NCBI GenBank assembly: GCA_013811715.1
Contig: JACCUS010000408.1
Location: 1 to 6,519 of the forward strand
Origin: Nocardioidaceae bacterium
Lineage (GTDB): Bacteria > Actinomycetota > Actinomycetes > Propionibacteriales > Nocardioidaceae
DNA: 6,519 nt
Reading direction: 5' to 3'
Notes under the pieces: model-generated
What the model saw: only the letters and a program-made list of their open reading frames with translations
What the model was told of the DNA's origin: nothing
Database searches by the model: none
Position numbers and translations under genes: made by a program
Part shown: positions 1 to 5,986 of the stretch, piece by piece
Numbering within the stretch: the first letter of the stretch is position 1
Layout of the letters: each line of letters begins with the position of its first letter

Positions 1-421
1 GACGCGGGTCCGCCACCGGCGACGGGGCGGTGAGCTCGGTCGTCGTACCCGCTCGCAGATCTGCGATGAACAGCCGACCGGACAGCGCGAACGCGGCCGT
101 CTCGACGGCGGTGTCGGTCGCATAGCCAACGATGCCGCCCGACGCCTCGCGGCTGCGCTCCCGCCGGGCACGCTCTTCGGGCGACAGCTCCTCCACCGCC
201 CCGCCCAGGAGTGTCTCAGGGTCGGCGACGACACGTTCGTCCCCGCTCAGTTCGCCCTTGAGGTCCAGCACCGACAGCCGGTTGACCCGGTCGGTCCCCG
301 AGCGGGAGCGCAGGAAAGCGACCCGTGACCCATCCGGTGAGACCGTGAAGGAGCGTGGCGCGCCAAGGGTGAAGCGCAGCGTACGGGCGTGCTGGCGAGG
401 GAAGGAGATCTCTGTCGTCAT
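1..421 (-). CDS. S9-family serine peptidase, N-terminal part (cut by window edge)
   Basis: Translating the minus strand from the ATG at 421-419 gives 140 residues without a stop to the window edge. The protein begins MTTEISFPRQHARTLRFTLG, followed by GAPRSFTVSPDGSRVAFLRS and then LSVLDLKG, a blade-like beta-propeller repeat. A charged stretch (ELSPEERARRERSREA, about residues 85-100) and a second blade (AAFALSGRLFIADLRAGTTTEL, split here only in description) follow. This matches the N-terminal propeller of S9 peptidases (prolyl oligopeptidase, DPP-IV and acylaminoacyl-peptidase groups), which restricts access of oligopeptides to a C-terminal alpha/beta-hydrolase domain. That catalytic domain lies outside the window, so activity cannot be judged. 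There is no signal peptide, so it is probably cytoplasmic. The start is well fixed: an in-frame TAG sits four codons upstream (433-431). No Shine-Dalgarno sequence precedes it, and a TANNNT box ends 6 bases before the ATG. Confidence 0.85.
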   Translation of the reverse strand, partial: MTTEISFPRQHARTLRFTLGAPRSFTVSPDGSRVAFLRSRSGTDRVNRLSVLDLKGELSGDERVVADPETLLGGAVEELSPEERARRERSREASGGIVGYATDTAVETAAFALSGRLFIADLRAGTTTELTAPSPVADPR

Positions 422-427
422 CCCGGC

Positions 428-433
428 AGCCTA
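428..433 (-). promoter_or_regulatory. Putative -10 box of a leaderless promoter for the S9 peptidase
   Basis: On the minus strand TAGGCT (433-428) fits the actinobacterial TANNNT -10 consensus. It is followed by six bases (GCCGGG) and then the ATG at 421. This spacing would put the transcript start on or next to the A of the ATG, the usual arrangement of leaderless genes in actinobacteria. No ribosome binding site is visible, which agrees. No convincing -35 element is seen near 451-457. This is a prediction from spacing and motif only. Confidence 0.4.
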
Positions 434-469
434 GGAGGCGGCAACTTCCCGTGCGTCGTCTAGTGGTGT

Positions 470-1359
470 GTGGGGGCACTCGTCGACCGCCGTCGTCGCT
501 GGCCGATCCTGGTAGTCACCGACTTGGCTCGAGGCTGCCTGCTCGGCATGATCCCGTTGCTGTGGCTCGTCGAAGTGCTGACCTTGCCGATTCTGATGAT
601 TTTCATGGTCGGCTTCGGCACCTTGTCGCTGTTGAACGACGCAGCATCTCAGTCGTTCCTCCCGCGACTGGTCCCACAGTCCTCGCTGCTCGCAGCCAAC
701 GCCCGCCTTGACCAAAGCGCCTCAGTCGCACAGACCTCCGGGCCAGTGGTTGCGGGCGGGTCTACCGGCATCGGATGCTGGCACCACTCGCCATCACCGC
801 CCACGGATGGTTCTTGTTCAACAGCATGCTGGTGACGGTCTTCGTCCCATTCGCGCTGCTCAGGCTCCACCTGTCCGCGTTCGAACTCGGCATCACACTC
901 GCCGCCGCTGGTGCGGGCGGACTCCTCGGGAGCCTGTTCTCAGCGCGCCTGGGGATGCGGTGGGGTGCTGGGCGAGTGGTCATCGCATGCCGCGCGCTGA
1001 TGCCGCTCGCCTGGGCGATCATTGCTGCGGTGCCCTCGAGCGACCAGGGAAGCCCATACTGGTCCACCATCGTGCTGGTCGGTGCCGGGCAGTTCCTGTA
1101 CGGACTGGCTATCGGCATCGAGAACGCCAACGAGATGGGTTACCGCCAGGCGGTGACCCCGGACGCGCTCCAAAGCCGCATGAACACCACAATGCGATCC
1201 GTGAACCGCGCCATGATCGTCGTCGGTGCGCCCGTGGGCGGTCTGCTCCCGGACGCCATCGGCTACCGCCCGATGCTCTGGATCGCCACCGCTGGTTTCG
1301 TCCTGGTCGCGGTCGACCTCGCCGCATCGCCGTTCCGACACGCACGACACGGAGATTGA
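470..1359 (+). pseudogene. MFS transporter remnant (5'-truncated, internal deletion with frame change)
   Basis: Two plus-strand reading frames carry consecutive parts of one major facilitator superfamily protein of the drug-efflux (MFS_3/enterobactin-exporter-like) type. Frame A (470 to about 759) reads GALVDRRRRWPILVVTDLAR, the MFS motif A loop between helices 2 and 3. Two hydrophobic helices follow, then FLPRLVPQSSLLAANARLDQ and SGPVVAGG, the start of helix 5. Frame B (about 757 to 1359) continues with VYRHRMLAPLAITAHGWFLF and helices 7-12, including ENANEMGYRQAVTPDALQ and a final SPFRHARHGD before TGA. In intact relatives about 60 residues, the rest of helix 5 plus helix 6 and the central loop, separate GPVVAGG from the VYRHR segment; here they are adjacent and out of frame. 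The first 65-70 residues (helices 1-2) are also missing, with an in-frame TAG at 461-463 and only a GTG at 470 as possible start. About 296 codons remain of the roughly 410 usual. No functional transporter can be made. An assembly deletion is the alternative explanation. Confidence 0.8.
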
Positions 1360-1385
1360 ATCAAGCTGCGTCGCGGACACGCCCT

Positions 1386-1401
1386 GGCCGGTGGGCCGGC
1401 C
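1386..1401. terminator. GC-rich hairpin in the convergent spacer, possible terminator
   Basis: GGCCGG (1386-1391), loop TGGG, CCGGCC (1396-1401) forms a perfect six-pair stem. It lies between the stop of the transporter remnant (1359) and the stop of the molybdopterin subunit gene (1419-1417), where transcripts from both strands would end. On the plus strand it is followed by a broken T-rich stretch (ACTTTCGACCTTTCT). On the minus strand, 15 bases past the stop, no T-run follows. Terminators without a T-run are common in high-GC actinobacteria, so it may serve both directions, but the stem is short. Confidence 0.4.
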
Positions 1402-1416
1402 GACTTTCGACCTTTC

Positions 1417-3519
1417 TCAGCCCAGGAACTTGTCGGGCGTGATGGGCAGGTCGCGGATGCGGACTCCGGTGGCGTTGTAGGTGGCGTTGGCGACTGCCGC
1501 CGCGGCGCCGACGATGCCGATCTCACCAATGCCCTTCGACCCCATCGGGTTCGCGTGCGGGTCCTCCTCGTCGAGCCAGACCGCGTCGACGTCGCCGACG
1601 TCGGCATGGGCGGCGATGTGGTACTCGGCGAAGTCATGGTTCACGACATGGCCGGTCTGGTGGTCGAGCACGCTGCGCTCGTGCAGCGCCATCGACAGAC
1701 CCATCGTCATCCCGCCGATGAACTGCGAGCGGGCGGTGCGCGGGTTGATGACGCGGCCGACCGAGAAGACGCCGAGCATGCGAGGCACCCGTATCTCCCC
1801 GGTGTCGACATGCACACGCGCCTCGGCGAACTGCGCGCCGAAGGAGTGCACGGCGAACTTCTCCTTGTCGGGGTGGGCGGGCATCTCGGCCTGCACCTCG
1901 GCACCAGGCGCTGGCTGATCGCCGTGCTGGTCGCGAAACGCCCGTGCCGCCGCCACGATCGTCGAGCCCCACGCGGTTGTTCCGGACGAGCCGCCCGCGA
2001 CCGTTGCCTTCGGCAGGTCGGTGTCGCCGATCTCCAACGCCACGTCCTCGACCGGGCAGTCCAACGCGTCCGCGGCGATCTGGGTGAGCACGGTCCAGGC
2101 GCCGGTGCCGAGGTCGACGGCGCCAATCCGCACCGTGTAACGGCCCCGGTCGTCGTACCCGATCCGGGCGGCGGAACCCGGTCCTCCGTAGGCGGGGTAC
2201 GTCGCACTGGCGACGCCGAAGCCGACCAGCCAGTCGCCCTTGCGGCGACCCCCGGCCGGCCGGCTGCGTTGCTCCCACCCGAAACGGCGCGCGCCGTCGC
2301 GCAGGCACTCGACGAGGTGGCGACTCGACCAGGGCTTGCCGGACTCCGGGTCGGTCTCGGGGTCGTTGCGGACCCGCAGCGCGATCGGGTCGAGGTCGAG
2401 GTCGACGGCGAGCTCGTCCATGGCGACCTCGAGCCCGAACGACCCCGGGGTCTCACCTGGCGCGCGCATCCAGGAGGGGACGGGCACGTCAAGCGCCGCC
2501 AGCCGATGTGAGGTCCGGCGGTTCGGGGCGGCGTACATCATCCGGGTCATGACGGCTGTCTGCTCCGCGAACTCCTTGATCCTCGAGGTGTGCTCAACCA
2601 CGTCGTGTGCTATCGCAGTCAGGTGACCGTCGGGGCCGGAGCCGAGCCGGACCCGCTGGATGGTGGGAGTGCGATGCCCGGCCAGGCAGAACATCTGCTG
2701 CCGGGTCAGCGCGAGCTTGACCGGCCGGCCGCTGGTCAGCTGGGCGGCGAGAACGGCGAGGACATTGTGCGCGTGCGGTCTGCCCTTGGAGCCGAAGGCG
2801 CCGCCGACGTGCGGAGCGACCACCCTGACCCGTTCGGGGTCGAGGCCGAAGATCGGCGCCAGCGTGGTCCGAACGGAGTGCACGCCCTGGGTGGAGTCGT
2901 ACAGCAGCAGGCGGGTCTCGCCGTCGCCGGCGGAGTTATCCCACCGGGCGACGGTGGTGTGCGGCTCCATCGGGTTGTTGTGCTCCATGGGCGTCGTGTA
3001 GGTCTGGTCGACCGTCGCCGCTGCCGAGGCCAGCGCGGCGTCGACGTCACCCTCGTCGGTGTCGGCCGGAAAGGTGGGGTTCACCTTGTCAGGTTCGTAG
3101 ACATTGTCGCTGTCGGCGCGCATCTGGGTGTCGTGCGCCTGCTCGTCGTACTCGACGCGCACCAGGCCGGCCGCGTGTCGGGCGATCTCTGAGGTCTCGG
3201 CGACAACGCCGCCGATGAACTGCCCACGGAAGTAGACGTCGGCCGACTGCAGCACAGCCAGCTCCGCGTCGTTCGTGCGCGCCAGCTTCGGCGCGTTCTT
3301 ATGGGTCAGCACGGCAAGAACGCCGGCAAGCGCCTCCGCTGCCGAGGTGTCGATGGAGGTCACCCGGCCGCGGACGACGGCGGCCTGCAACGGGTGGAGG
3401 TACGTCGGGTTGTCGACTGGCTGCTCGAACGCGTACGGCGCGGCGCCGGTGACCTTCGCCCGCCCTTCGAGGCGAGGCATCGGAGTGCCGATGGCTCGGG
3501 GTGAGATGGTGTCGGTCAT
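1417..3519 (-). CDS. paoC: PaoC-like molybdopterin-binding subunit of aldehyde oxidoreductase
   Basis: This 700-residue protein is the catalytic large subunit of a xanthine oxidase-family molybdenum hydroxylase that oxidises aldehydes to carboxylic acids at a Mo centre. The N-terminal a/b-hammerhead domain (residues 1-125, GRAKVTGAAPYAFE at 19-32) is followed by cofactor-binding segments: PMEPHTTVARW (183-193), APHVGGAFGSKG (235-246), MRAPGETPGSFGLEVAMDEL (351-370), GAVDLGTGAW (466-475), VAGGSSGTTAWGS (507-519) and GSKGIGEIG (660-668). E666 is the expected base-catalyst glutamate and R352 matches the active-site arginine of the PaoC group. From memory the best match is E. coli PaoC (YagR, 732 residues); the shortfall lies mostly around residues 528-555, where a linker is shorter. 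The start is an ATG overlapping the stop of the FAD gene as ATGA, with a strong ribosome site GGAGGA (3531-3526) six bases upstream. No signal peptide is seen. The physiological substrate cannot be read from the sequence. Confidence 0.93.
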   Translation of the reverse strand: MTDTISPRAIGTPMPRLEGRAKVTGAAPYAFEQPVDNPTYLHPLQAAVVRGRVTSIDTSAAEALAGVLAVLTHKNAPKLARTNDAELAVLQSADVYFRGQFIGGVVAETSEIARHAAGLVRVEYDEQAHDTQMRADSDNVYEPDKVNPTFPADTDEGDVDAALASAAATVDQTYTTPMEHNNPMEPHTTVARWDNSAGDGETRLLLYDSTQGVHSVRTTLAPIFGLDPERVRVVAPHVGGAFGSKGRPHAHNVLAVLAAQLTSGRPVKLALTRQQMFCLAGHRTPTIQRVRLGSGPDGHLTAIAHDVVEHTSRIKEFAEQTAVMTRMMYAAPNRRTSHRLAALDVPVPSWMRAPGETPGSFGLEVAMDELAVDLDLDPIALRVRNDPETDPESGKPWSSRHLVECLRDGARRFGWEQRSRPAGGRRKGDWLVGFGVASATYPAYGGPGSAARIGYDDRGRYTVRIGAVDLGTGAWTVLTQIAADALDCPVEDVALEIGDTDLPKATVAGGSSGTTAWGSTIVAAARAFRDQHGDQPAPGAEVQAEMPAHPDKEKFAVHSFGAQFAEARVHVDTGEIRVPRMLGVFSVGRVINPRTARSQFIGGMTMGLSMALHERSVLDHQTGHVVNHDFAEYHIAAHADVGDVDAVWLDEEDPHANPMGSKGIGEIGIVGAAAAVANATYNATGVRIRDLPITPDKFLG

Positions 3520-4511
3520 CGTCCCTCCTCCGCCAGCTGGCGAAGCACCGCGACCAGGGTGTTGCGCGCCATCGGCACCTTGAAGCCGTTGCCCTCCAGC
3601 GGGCGAGCGCCGGAAAGCTCCGCGTCGGCCGCGGCACGGAAGACCTCTTCGGTCGCGGGACTACCGCGAAGCGCGTTCTCGGCTCGGGTGGCCCGCCACG
3701 GCTTGTGAGCGACCCCGCCGAACGCGACTCTGACGTCGCGGATCGTCCCGATGCTGTCGTCGATGTCGAGGGCGACGGCCACCGAGACCAGCGCGAAAGC
3801 GTAGGAGGCCCGGTCGCGCACCTTCCGGTACGCCGAACGTGTCGCGAATGCCAGCTCCGGGAGCTCGACGGCGGTGATGAGCTCTCCGTGCGCCAGCACC
3901 GTGTCGCGCTCCGGCTCGTCTCCGGGCAGCCGGTGGAAGTCGTCCAACGGGATGCGCCGTTCGCCGTCGACGCCCAGCACGACGACCACGGCGTCCAGCG
4001 CGGCCAGCGCGACCGCCATGTCCGATGGATGTACGGCGATGCACGCCTCCGAGGCGCCGAGGATCGCGTGGTTGCGGGTGTAGCCGCCGATCGCGGAGCA
4101 GCCCGAGCCGGGCTCGCGCTTGTTGCACGGCGTCGTGGCGTCTTGGAAGTACACGCATCTGGTCCGCTGCAGCAGGTTGCCGCCGGTGGTCGCCAGGTTG
4201 CGCAACTGCCCCGACGCGCCAGCCAGCAGCGCGTGCGACAGCACCGGGTAGCGCTGCCGAATCAGCTGGTCGGCGGCCAGGTCGCTGTTGCGCACGGCCG
4301 CGCCGATCCGCGCACCGCCGCCGGGCAGCGCCGCCACCTGGTCGAACGGCAGCCGGCTCACATCGACCAGCAGGTCGGGACTGACGACGCCGAGCTTCAT
4401 GTGGTCGACAAGGTTCGTGCCGCCACCGAGGAAGACCGCTTCCGGGTGACCGGTCACGGTGGCGACCGCGCCCTCGCCGTCCTCAGCGCGTTGGTAGTCG
4501 AAAGGGATCAT
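3516..4511 (-). CDS. paoB: PaoB-like FAD-binding subunit with probable [4Fe-4S] cluster site
   Basis: This is a 331-residue medium subunit of the molybdenum hydroxylase (CO dehydrogenase flavoprotein/FAD-binding_5 family). It takes electrons from the [2Fe-2S] subunit and passes them to an outside acceptor. FAD contacts are visible in FLGGGTNLVDHMKLG (27-41) and ATTGGNLLQRTRC (107-119). The C-terminal domain carries YRKVRDRASYAFALVSVAVA and VAFGGVAHKPWRA. Between the FAD motifs and the C-terminal half lies an insert with four cysteines (C119, C129, C138, C157), in RTRCVYF, TPCNKREPGSGC and ASEACIAVHPSDMA. E. coli PaoB has the same pattern and there it binds an extra [4Fe-4S] cluster, so I infer one here. 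The chosen start is the ATG at 4511, which overlaps the TAA of the upstream gene (TAATG). MIPFDYQRAEDGEGAVA aligns with the normal N terminus. An upstream start at 4571 would add 20 basic residues read from inside the paoA coding region. A weak GAGG lies 13 bases upstream, so translation probably depends on coupling. Confidence 0.93.
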   Translation of the reverse strand: MIPFDYQRAEDGEGAVATVTGHPEAVFLGGGTNLVDHMKLGVVSPDLLVDVSRLPFDQVAALPGGGARIGAAVRNSDLAADQLIRQRYPVLSHALLAGASGQLRNLATTGGNLLQRTRCVYFQDATTPCNKREPGSGCSAIGGYTRNHAILGASEACIAVHPSDMAVALAALDAVVVVLGVDGERRIPLDDFHRLPGDEPERDTVLAHGELITAVELPELAFATRSAYRKVRDRASYAFALVSVAVALDIDDSIGTIRDVRVAFGGVAHKPWRATRAENALRGSPATEEVFRAAADAELSGARPLEGNGFKVPMARNTLVAVLRQLAEEGR

Positions 4512-5017
4512 TATCCGTTCGCCGCCTCGTTGATGGCCGCGACGATGTTGACGTAGGCACCGCAGCGACAAAGGTTGCCGCTCATCCGCTCCCGGATCTC
4601 GGCCTCGTCGAGCTCGACCGGGCCGGTCAAGTCGTCAGTGACCTGGCTGGGGTGACCCGCCTTGGCCTCGTCCAGCATGCCCACCGCCGAACAGATCTGA
4701 CCCGGCGTGCAGTAGCCGCACTGGAAGCCGTCGTGGTCGAGGAACGCCTGCTGCATCGGGTGCAGCTCGTCCCCGTCCACCAGTCCCTGAGAAGTGGTGA
4801 CCTGGGCGCCGTCGTACGCGACCGCGAAGGCCAGGCACGTCGTCGCCCGGCGTCCGTCGAGCAGGACGGTGCACGCGCCGCACTGCCCGTGGTCGCAGCC
4901 CTTCTTGGGCGACGTCACACCGAGCCGCTCCCGCAGCGCGTCCAGCAGCGTGGTCCGGGTGTCGACCGTCAGCGACCGGTCCTCCCCGTCGACGTGGAGG
5001 ATGATCTGAGCGTCCAT
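4511..5017 (-). CDS. paoA: PaoA-like [2Fe-2S] iron-sulfur subunit of aldehyde oxidoreductase
   Basis: This 168-residue protein is the small electron-transfer subunit, which links the Mo site to FAD through two [2Fe-2S] clusters. The N-terminal plant-type ferredoxin domain holds C41, C46, C49 and C61 (KKGCDHGQCGACTVLLDG and TTCLAF). The C-terminal helical domain has C100 and C103 (FQCGYCTPGQI) and C150 and C152 (SGNLCRCGAY). All eight ligands are present and the length is normal for a mature subunit. E. coli PaoA carries a Tat signal peptide that exports the complex to the periplasm; here the protein begins directly with MDAQIILHVDGEDRSLTVDT, so the enzyme should stay in the cytoplasm. The ATG at 5017 is preceded by AAGGAG (5029-5024) with a six-base spacer. 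It is the first gene of a three-gene unit whose order (FeS, FAD, Mo) matches paoABC. Confidence 0.93.
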   Translation of the reverse strand: MDAQIILHVDGEDRSLTVDTRTTLLDALRERLGVTSPKKGCDHGQCGACTVLLDGRRATTCLAFAVAYDGAQVTTSQGLVDGDELHPMQQAFLDHDGFQCGYCTPGQICSAVGMLDEAKAGHPSQVTDDLTGPVELDEAEIRERMSGNLCRCGAYVNIVAAINEAANG

Positions 5018-5023
5018 GGCAGG

Positions 5024-5029
5024 CTCCTT
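5024..5029 (-). promoter_or_regulatory. Ribosome binding site of the paoA-like gene
   Basis: AAGGAG on the minus strand lies six bases before the ATG at 5017. It is the best Shine-Dalgarno match among the minus-strand genes here and supports that start. Confidence 0.7.
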
Positions 5030-5089
5030 GACGAGCGGGCTTCAACCGGCGCGACCGGAGTCGGGCAGCCCCTCGGTCTCGCCAGCGCA

Positions 5090-5118
5090 ACCGTACCCCG
5101 GGGAGGTTCGCCGTCCCA
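5090..5118 (-). promoter_or_regulatory. Tentative promoter for the pao-like operon
   Basis: In the 102-base gap between the ArsR gene and paoA, the minus strand has TGGGAC (5118-5113), a 17-base spacer and TACGGT (5095-5090), which fits a TANNNT -10 box. A transcript from here would carry a leader of roughly 65 bases with the AAGGAG site. The -35 match is poor and the region is GC-rich, so the operon may instead be read through from the ArsR gene. No copy of the 5967-5997 operator repeats occurs in this gap. Confidence 0.25.
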
Positions 5119-5119
5119 G

Positions 5120-5944
5120 TCACCGAGCCCAGGGCGGTGTGACCCGGGACCCGTCGCGGGTGACGTCGGCAGGCGTCAATCCGAAGGCGTCGGAGAGGCC
5201 GGTTCGGCCTGCCTCGGTGACGCGGACGGCGCGGTTGGCGGCTGCTCGGCGGATCCAATCGAGGTCGACGAGACGGGTGAGGAGATCCCTTCCGAGGGCG
5301 CCGGCGAGATGATGGCGCTGCTCGGACCAGTCCACGCAGTAGCGGATGACCGGCCGGGGCGGGAGCGGAAGTCCGAGGCCGGTGAGGAAAGTGTTTCCGA
5401 CGTCAGTGAGGTGGTAGTCGACGTCGTGCCCGTATCCGGCCCGTTTGTCGTGGCGGGCTCGGTCGGGGTCGAAGATCCCGTCTCCGCCGACGAGGTGCCC
5501 TCGGTCGATCATGCCGGCCATGAGCCTGACGCCGAGCCGACCAGCAAGGTGGTCGTAGCAGGTGCGGGCTTCTCGCAGCGCGTTGGCGCGGGTGCCTTGG
5601 CGAAGCGAGCGGATCGGAGCGGCGGGGGCGAGTTGAGCCAGCATCTCGACGAGCTGGCCGACCTGGGGGCCAGCCAGCCGGAAGTAACGGTTGCGGCCGT
5701 GCCGCTCAACCGTGAGCAGACCCGCCGTGACGAGCTTGCCGAGGTGGCTGCTCGCAGTGGCCGGGGTGACCCCGGCCTCCGCGGCGAGCAGACTCGCCGG
5801 CAGCGCTCTGCCGTCGTCGAGGGCGAGCAGGATCCGGCAGCGCCCCTGGTCGGAGAGCAACGCCCCGACCACCGCGATGTCGGCGTCACCACGAGCCGGT
5901 GCCGACTGAAACACCGGCTCTCGCGCCGTGGAAGTGGGATGCAC
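5120..5944 (-). CDS. ArsR-family winged-helix transcriptional regulator
   Basis: This 274-residue DNA-binding protein has an N-terminal ArsR/SmtB-type winged helix at about residues 20-92. It includes LLSDQGRCRILLAL (helix 1-2 region), PASLLAAEAGVTPATASSHL with GKLVTAGLL (helix-turn-helix) and VERHGRNRYFRLAG (the wing). The long C-terminal part (about 125-274) has two related segments, TCYDHLAGRLGV (128-139) and YCVDWSEQRHHLAGALG (202-218), then RAVRVTEAGRTGL. I know these from a group of actinobacterial ArsR-like regulators whose ligand is not settled; C129, H132, C203, H211 and H212 could sense metal or redox state, but that is inference. It is much longer than classical ArsR proteins (100-120 residues). 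The start is a GTG at 5944 with an in-frame TAG four codons upstream and no Shine-Dalgarno, consistent with leaderless translation. It is divergent from the OsmC gene and precedes the pao operon on the same strand by 102 bases. Its probable target is the shared intergenic operator. Confidence 0.88.
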   Translation of the reverse strand: MHPTSTAREPVFQSAPARGDADIAVVGALLSDQGRCRILLALDDGRALPASLLAAEAGVTPATASSHLGKLVTAGLLTVERHGRNRYFRLAGPQVGQLVEMLAQLAPAAPIRSLRQGTRANALREARTCYDHLAGRLGVRLMAGMIDRGHLVGGDGIFDPDRARHDKRAGYGHDVDYHLTDVGNTFLTGLGLPLPPRPVIRYCVDWSEQRHHLAGALGRDLLTRLVDLDWIRRAAANRAVRVTEAGRTGLSDAFGLTPADVTRDGSRVTPPWAR

Positions 5945-5950
5945 ACTGCC

Positions 5951-5956
5951 AGGCTA
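5951..5956 (-). promoter_or_regulatory. Putative -10 box of a leaderless promoter for the ArsR gene
   Basis: TAGCCT on the minus strand (5956-5951) fits TANNNT and is followed by six bases (GGCAGT) and the GTG start at 5944. The geometry is the same as at the S9 peptidase gene. With this -10 box, the inverted repeat at 5967-5986 would cover the -35 region, a position suited to repression of the regulator by itself. Confidence 0.4.
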
Positions 5957-5966
5957 TCGGCTGCTC

Positions 5967-5986
5967 ACTTCGATCCAGGTCGAAGT
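5967..5986. promoter_or_regulatory. Inverted repeat, probable ArsR-type operator (site 1)
   Basis: ACTTCGA (5967-5973), a six-base spacer and TCGAAGT (5980-5986) form a perfect 7-bp inverted repeat of 20 bp in the divergent ArsR/OsmC promoter region. The size and symmetry suit a dimeric winged-helix regulator. It overlaps a second repeat at 5983-5997. Assignment to the adjacent regulator is by position only. Confidence 0.55.

Noticed and set aside
569..575. TCGAAGT, identical to one operator half-site, inside the transporter remnant
   Set aside because: It is a single half-site without a facing arm, inside former coding sequence, and far from any promoter.
708..1442. Plus-strand open frame of 244 codons over the transporter remnant
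   Set aside because: It is in the third frame, rich in Arg, Pro and His with no hydrophobic helices, while the other two frames carry clear transporter sequence.
1555..2511. Plus-strand open frame of 318 codons inside the molybdopterin subunit region
   Set aside because: It is antisense to a 700-residue protein with full catalytic motifs; composition is that of a shadow frame.
3501..4556. Plus-strand open frame of 351 codons opposite the FAD subunit gene
   Set aside because: It mirrors the FAD subunit gene on the other strand, is rich in Arg, Val and Asp without motifs, and the opposite strand has complete FAD-binding signatures.
4512..4571. Upstream ATG that would lengthen the FAD subunit by 20 residues
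   Set aside because: The extra residues (MSLRCLRQHRRGHQRGGERI) are out-of-frame reading of the end of the FeS gene, do not match the family N terminus, and the ATG at 4511 gives the normal start with a typical TAATG overlap.
5096..5103. CCCCGGGG palindrome between the ArsR gene and paoA
   Set aside because: An eight-base G/C palindrome is unremarkable in DNA of this composition, cannot form a hairpin with a loop, and no T-run follows.
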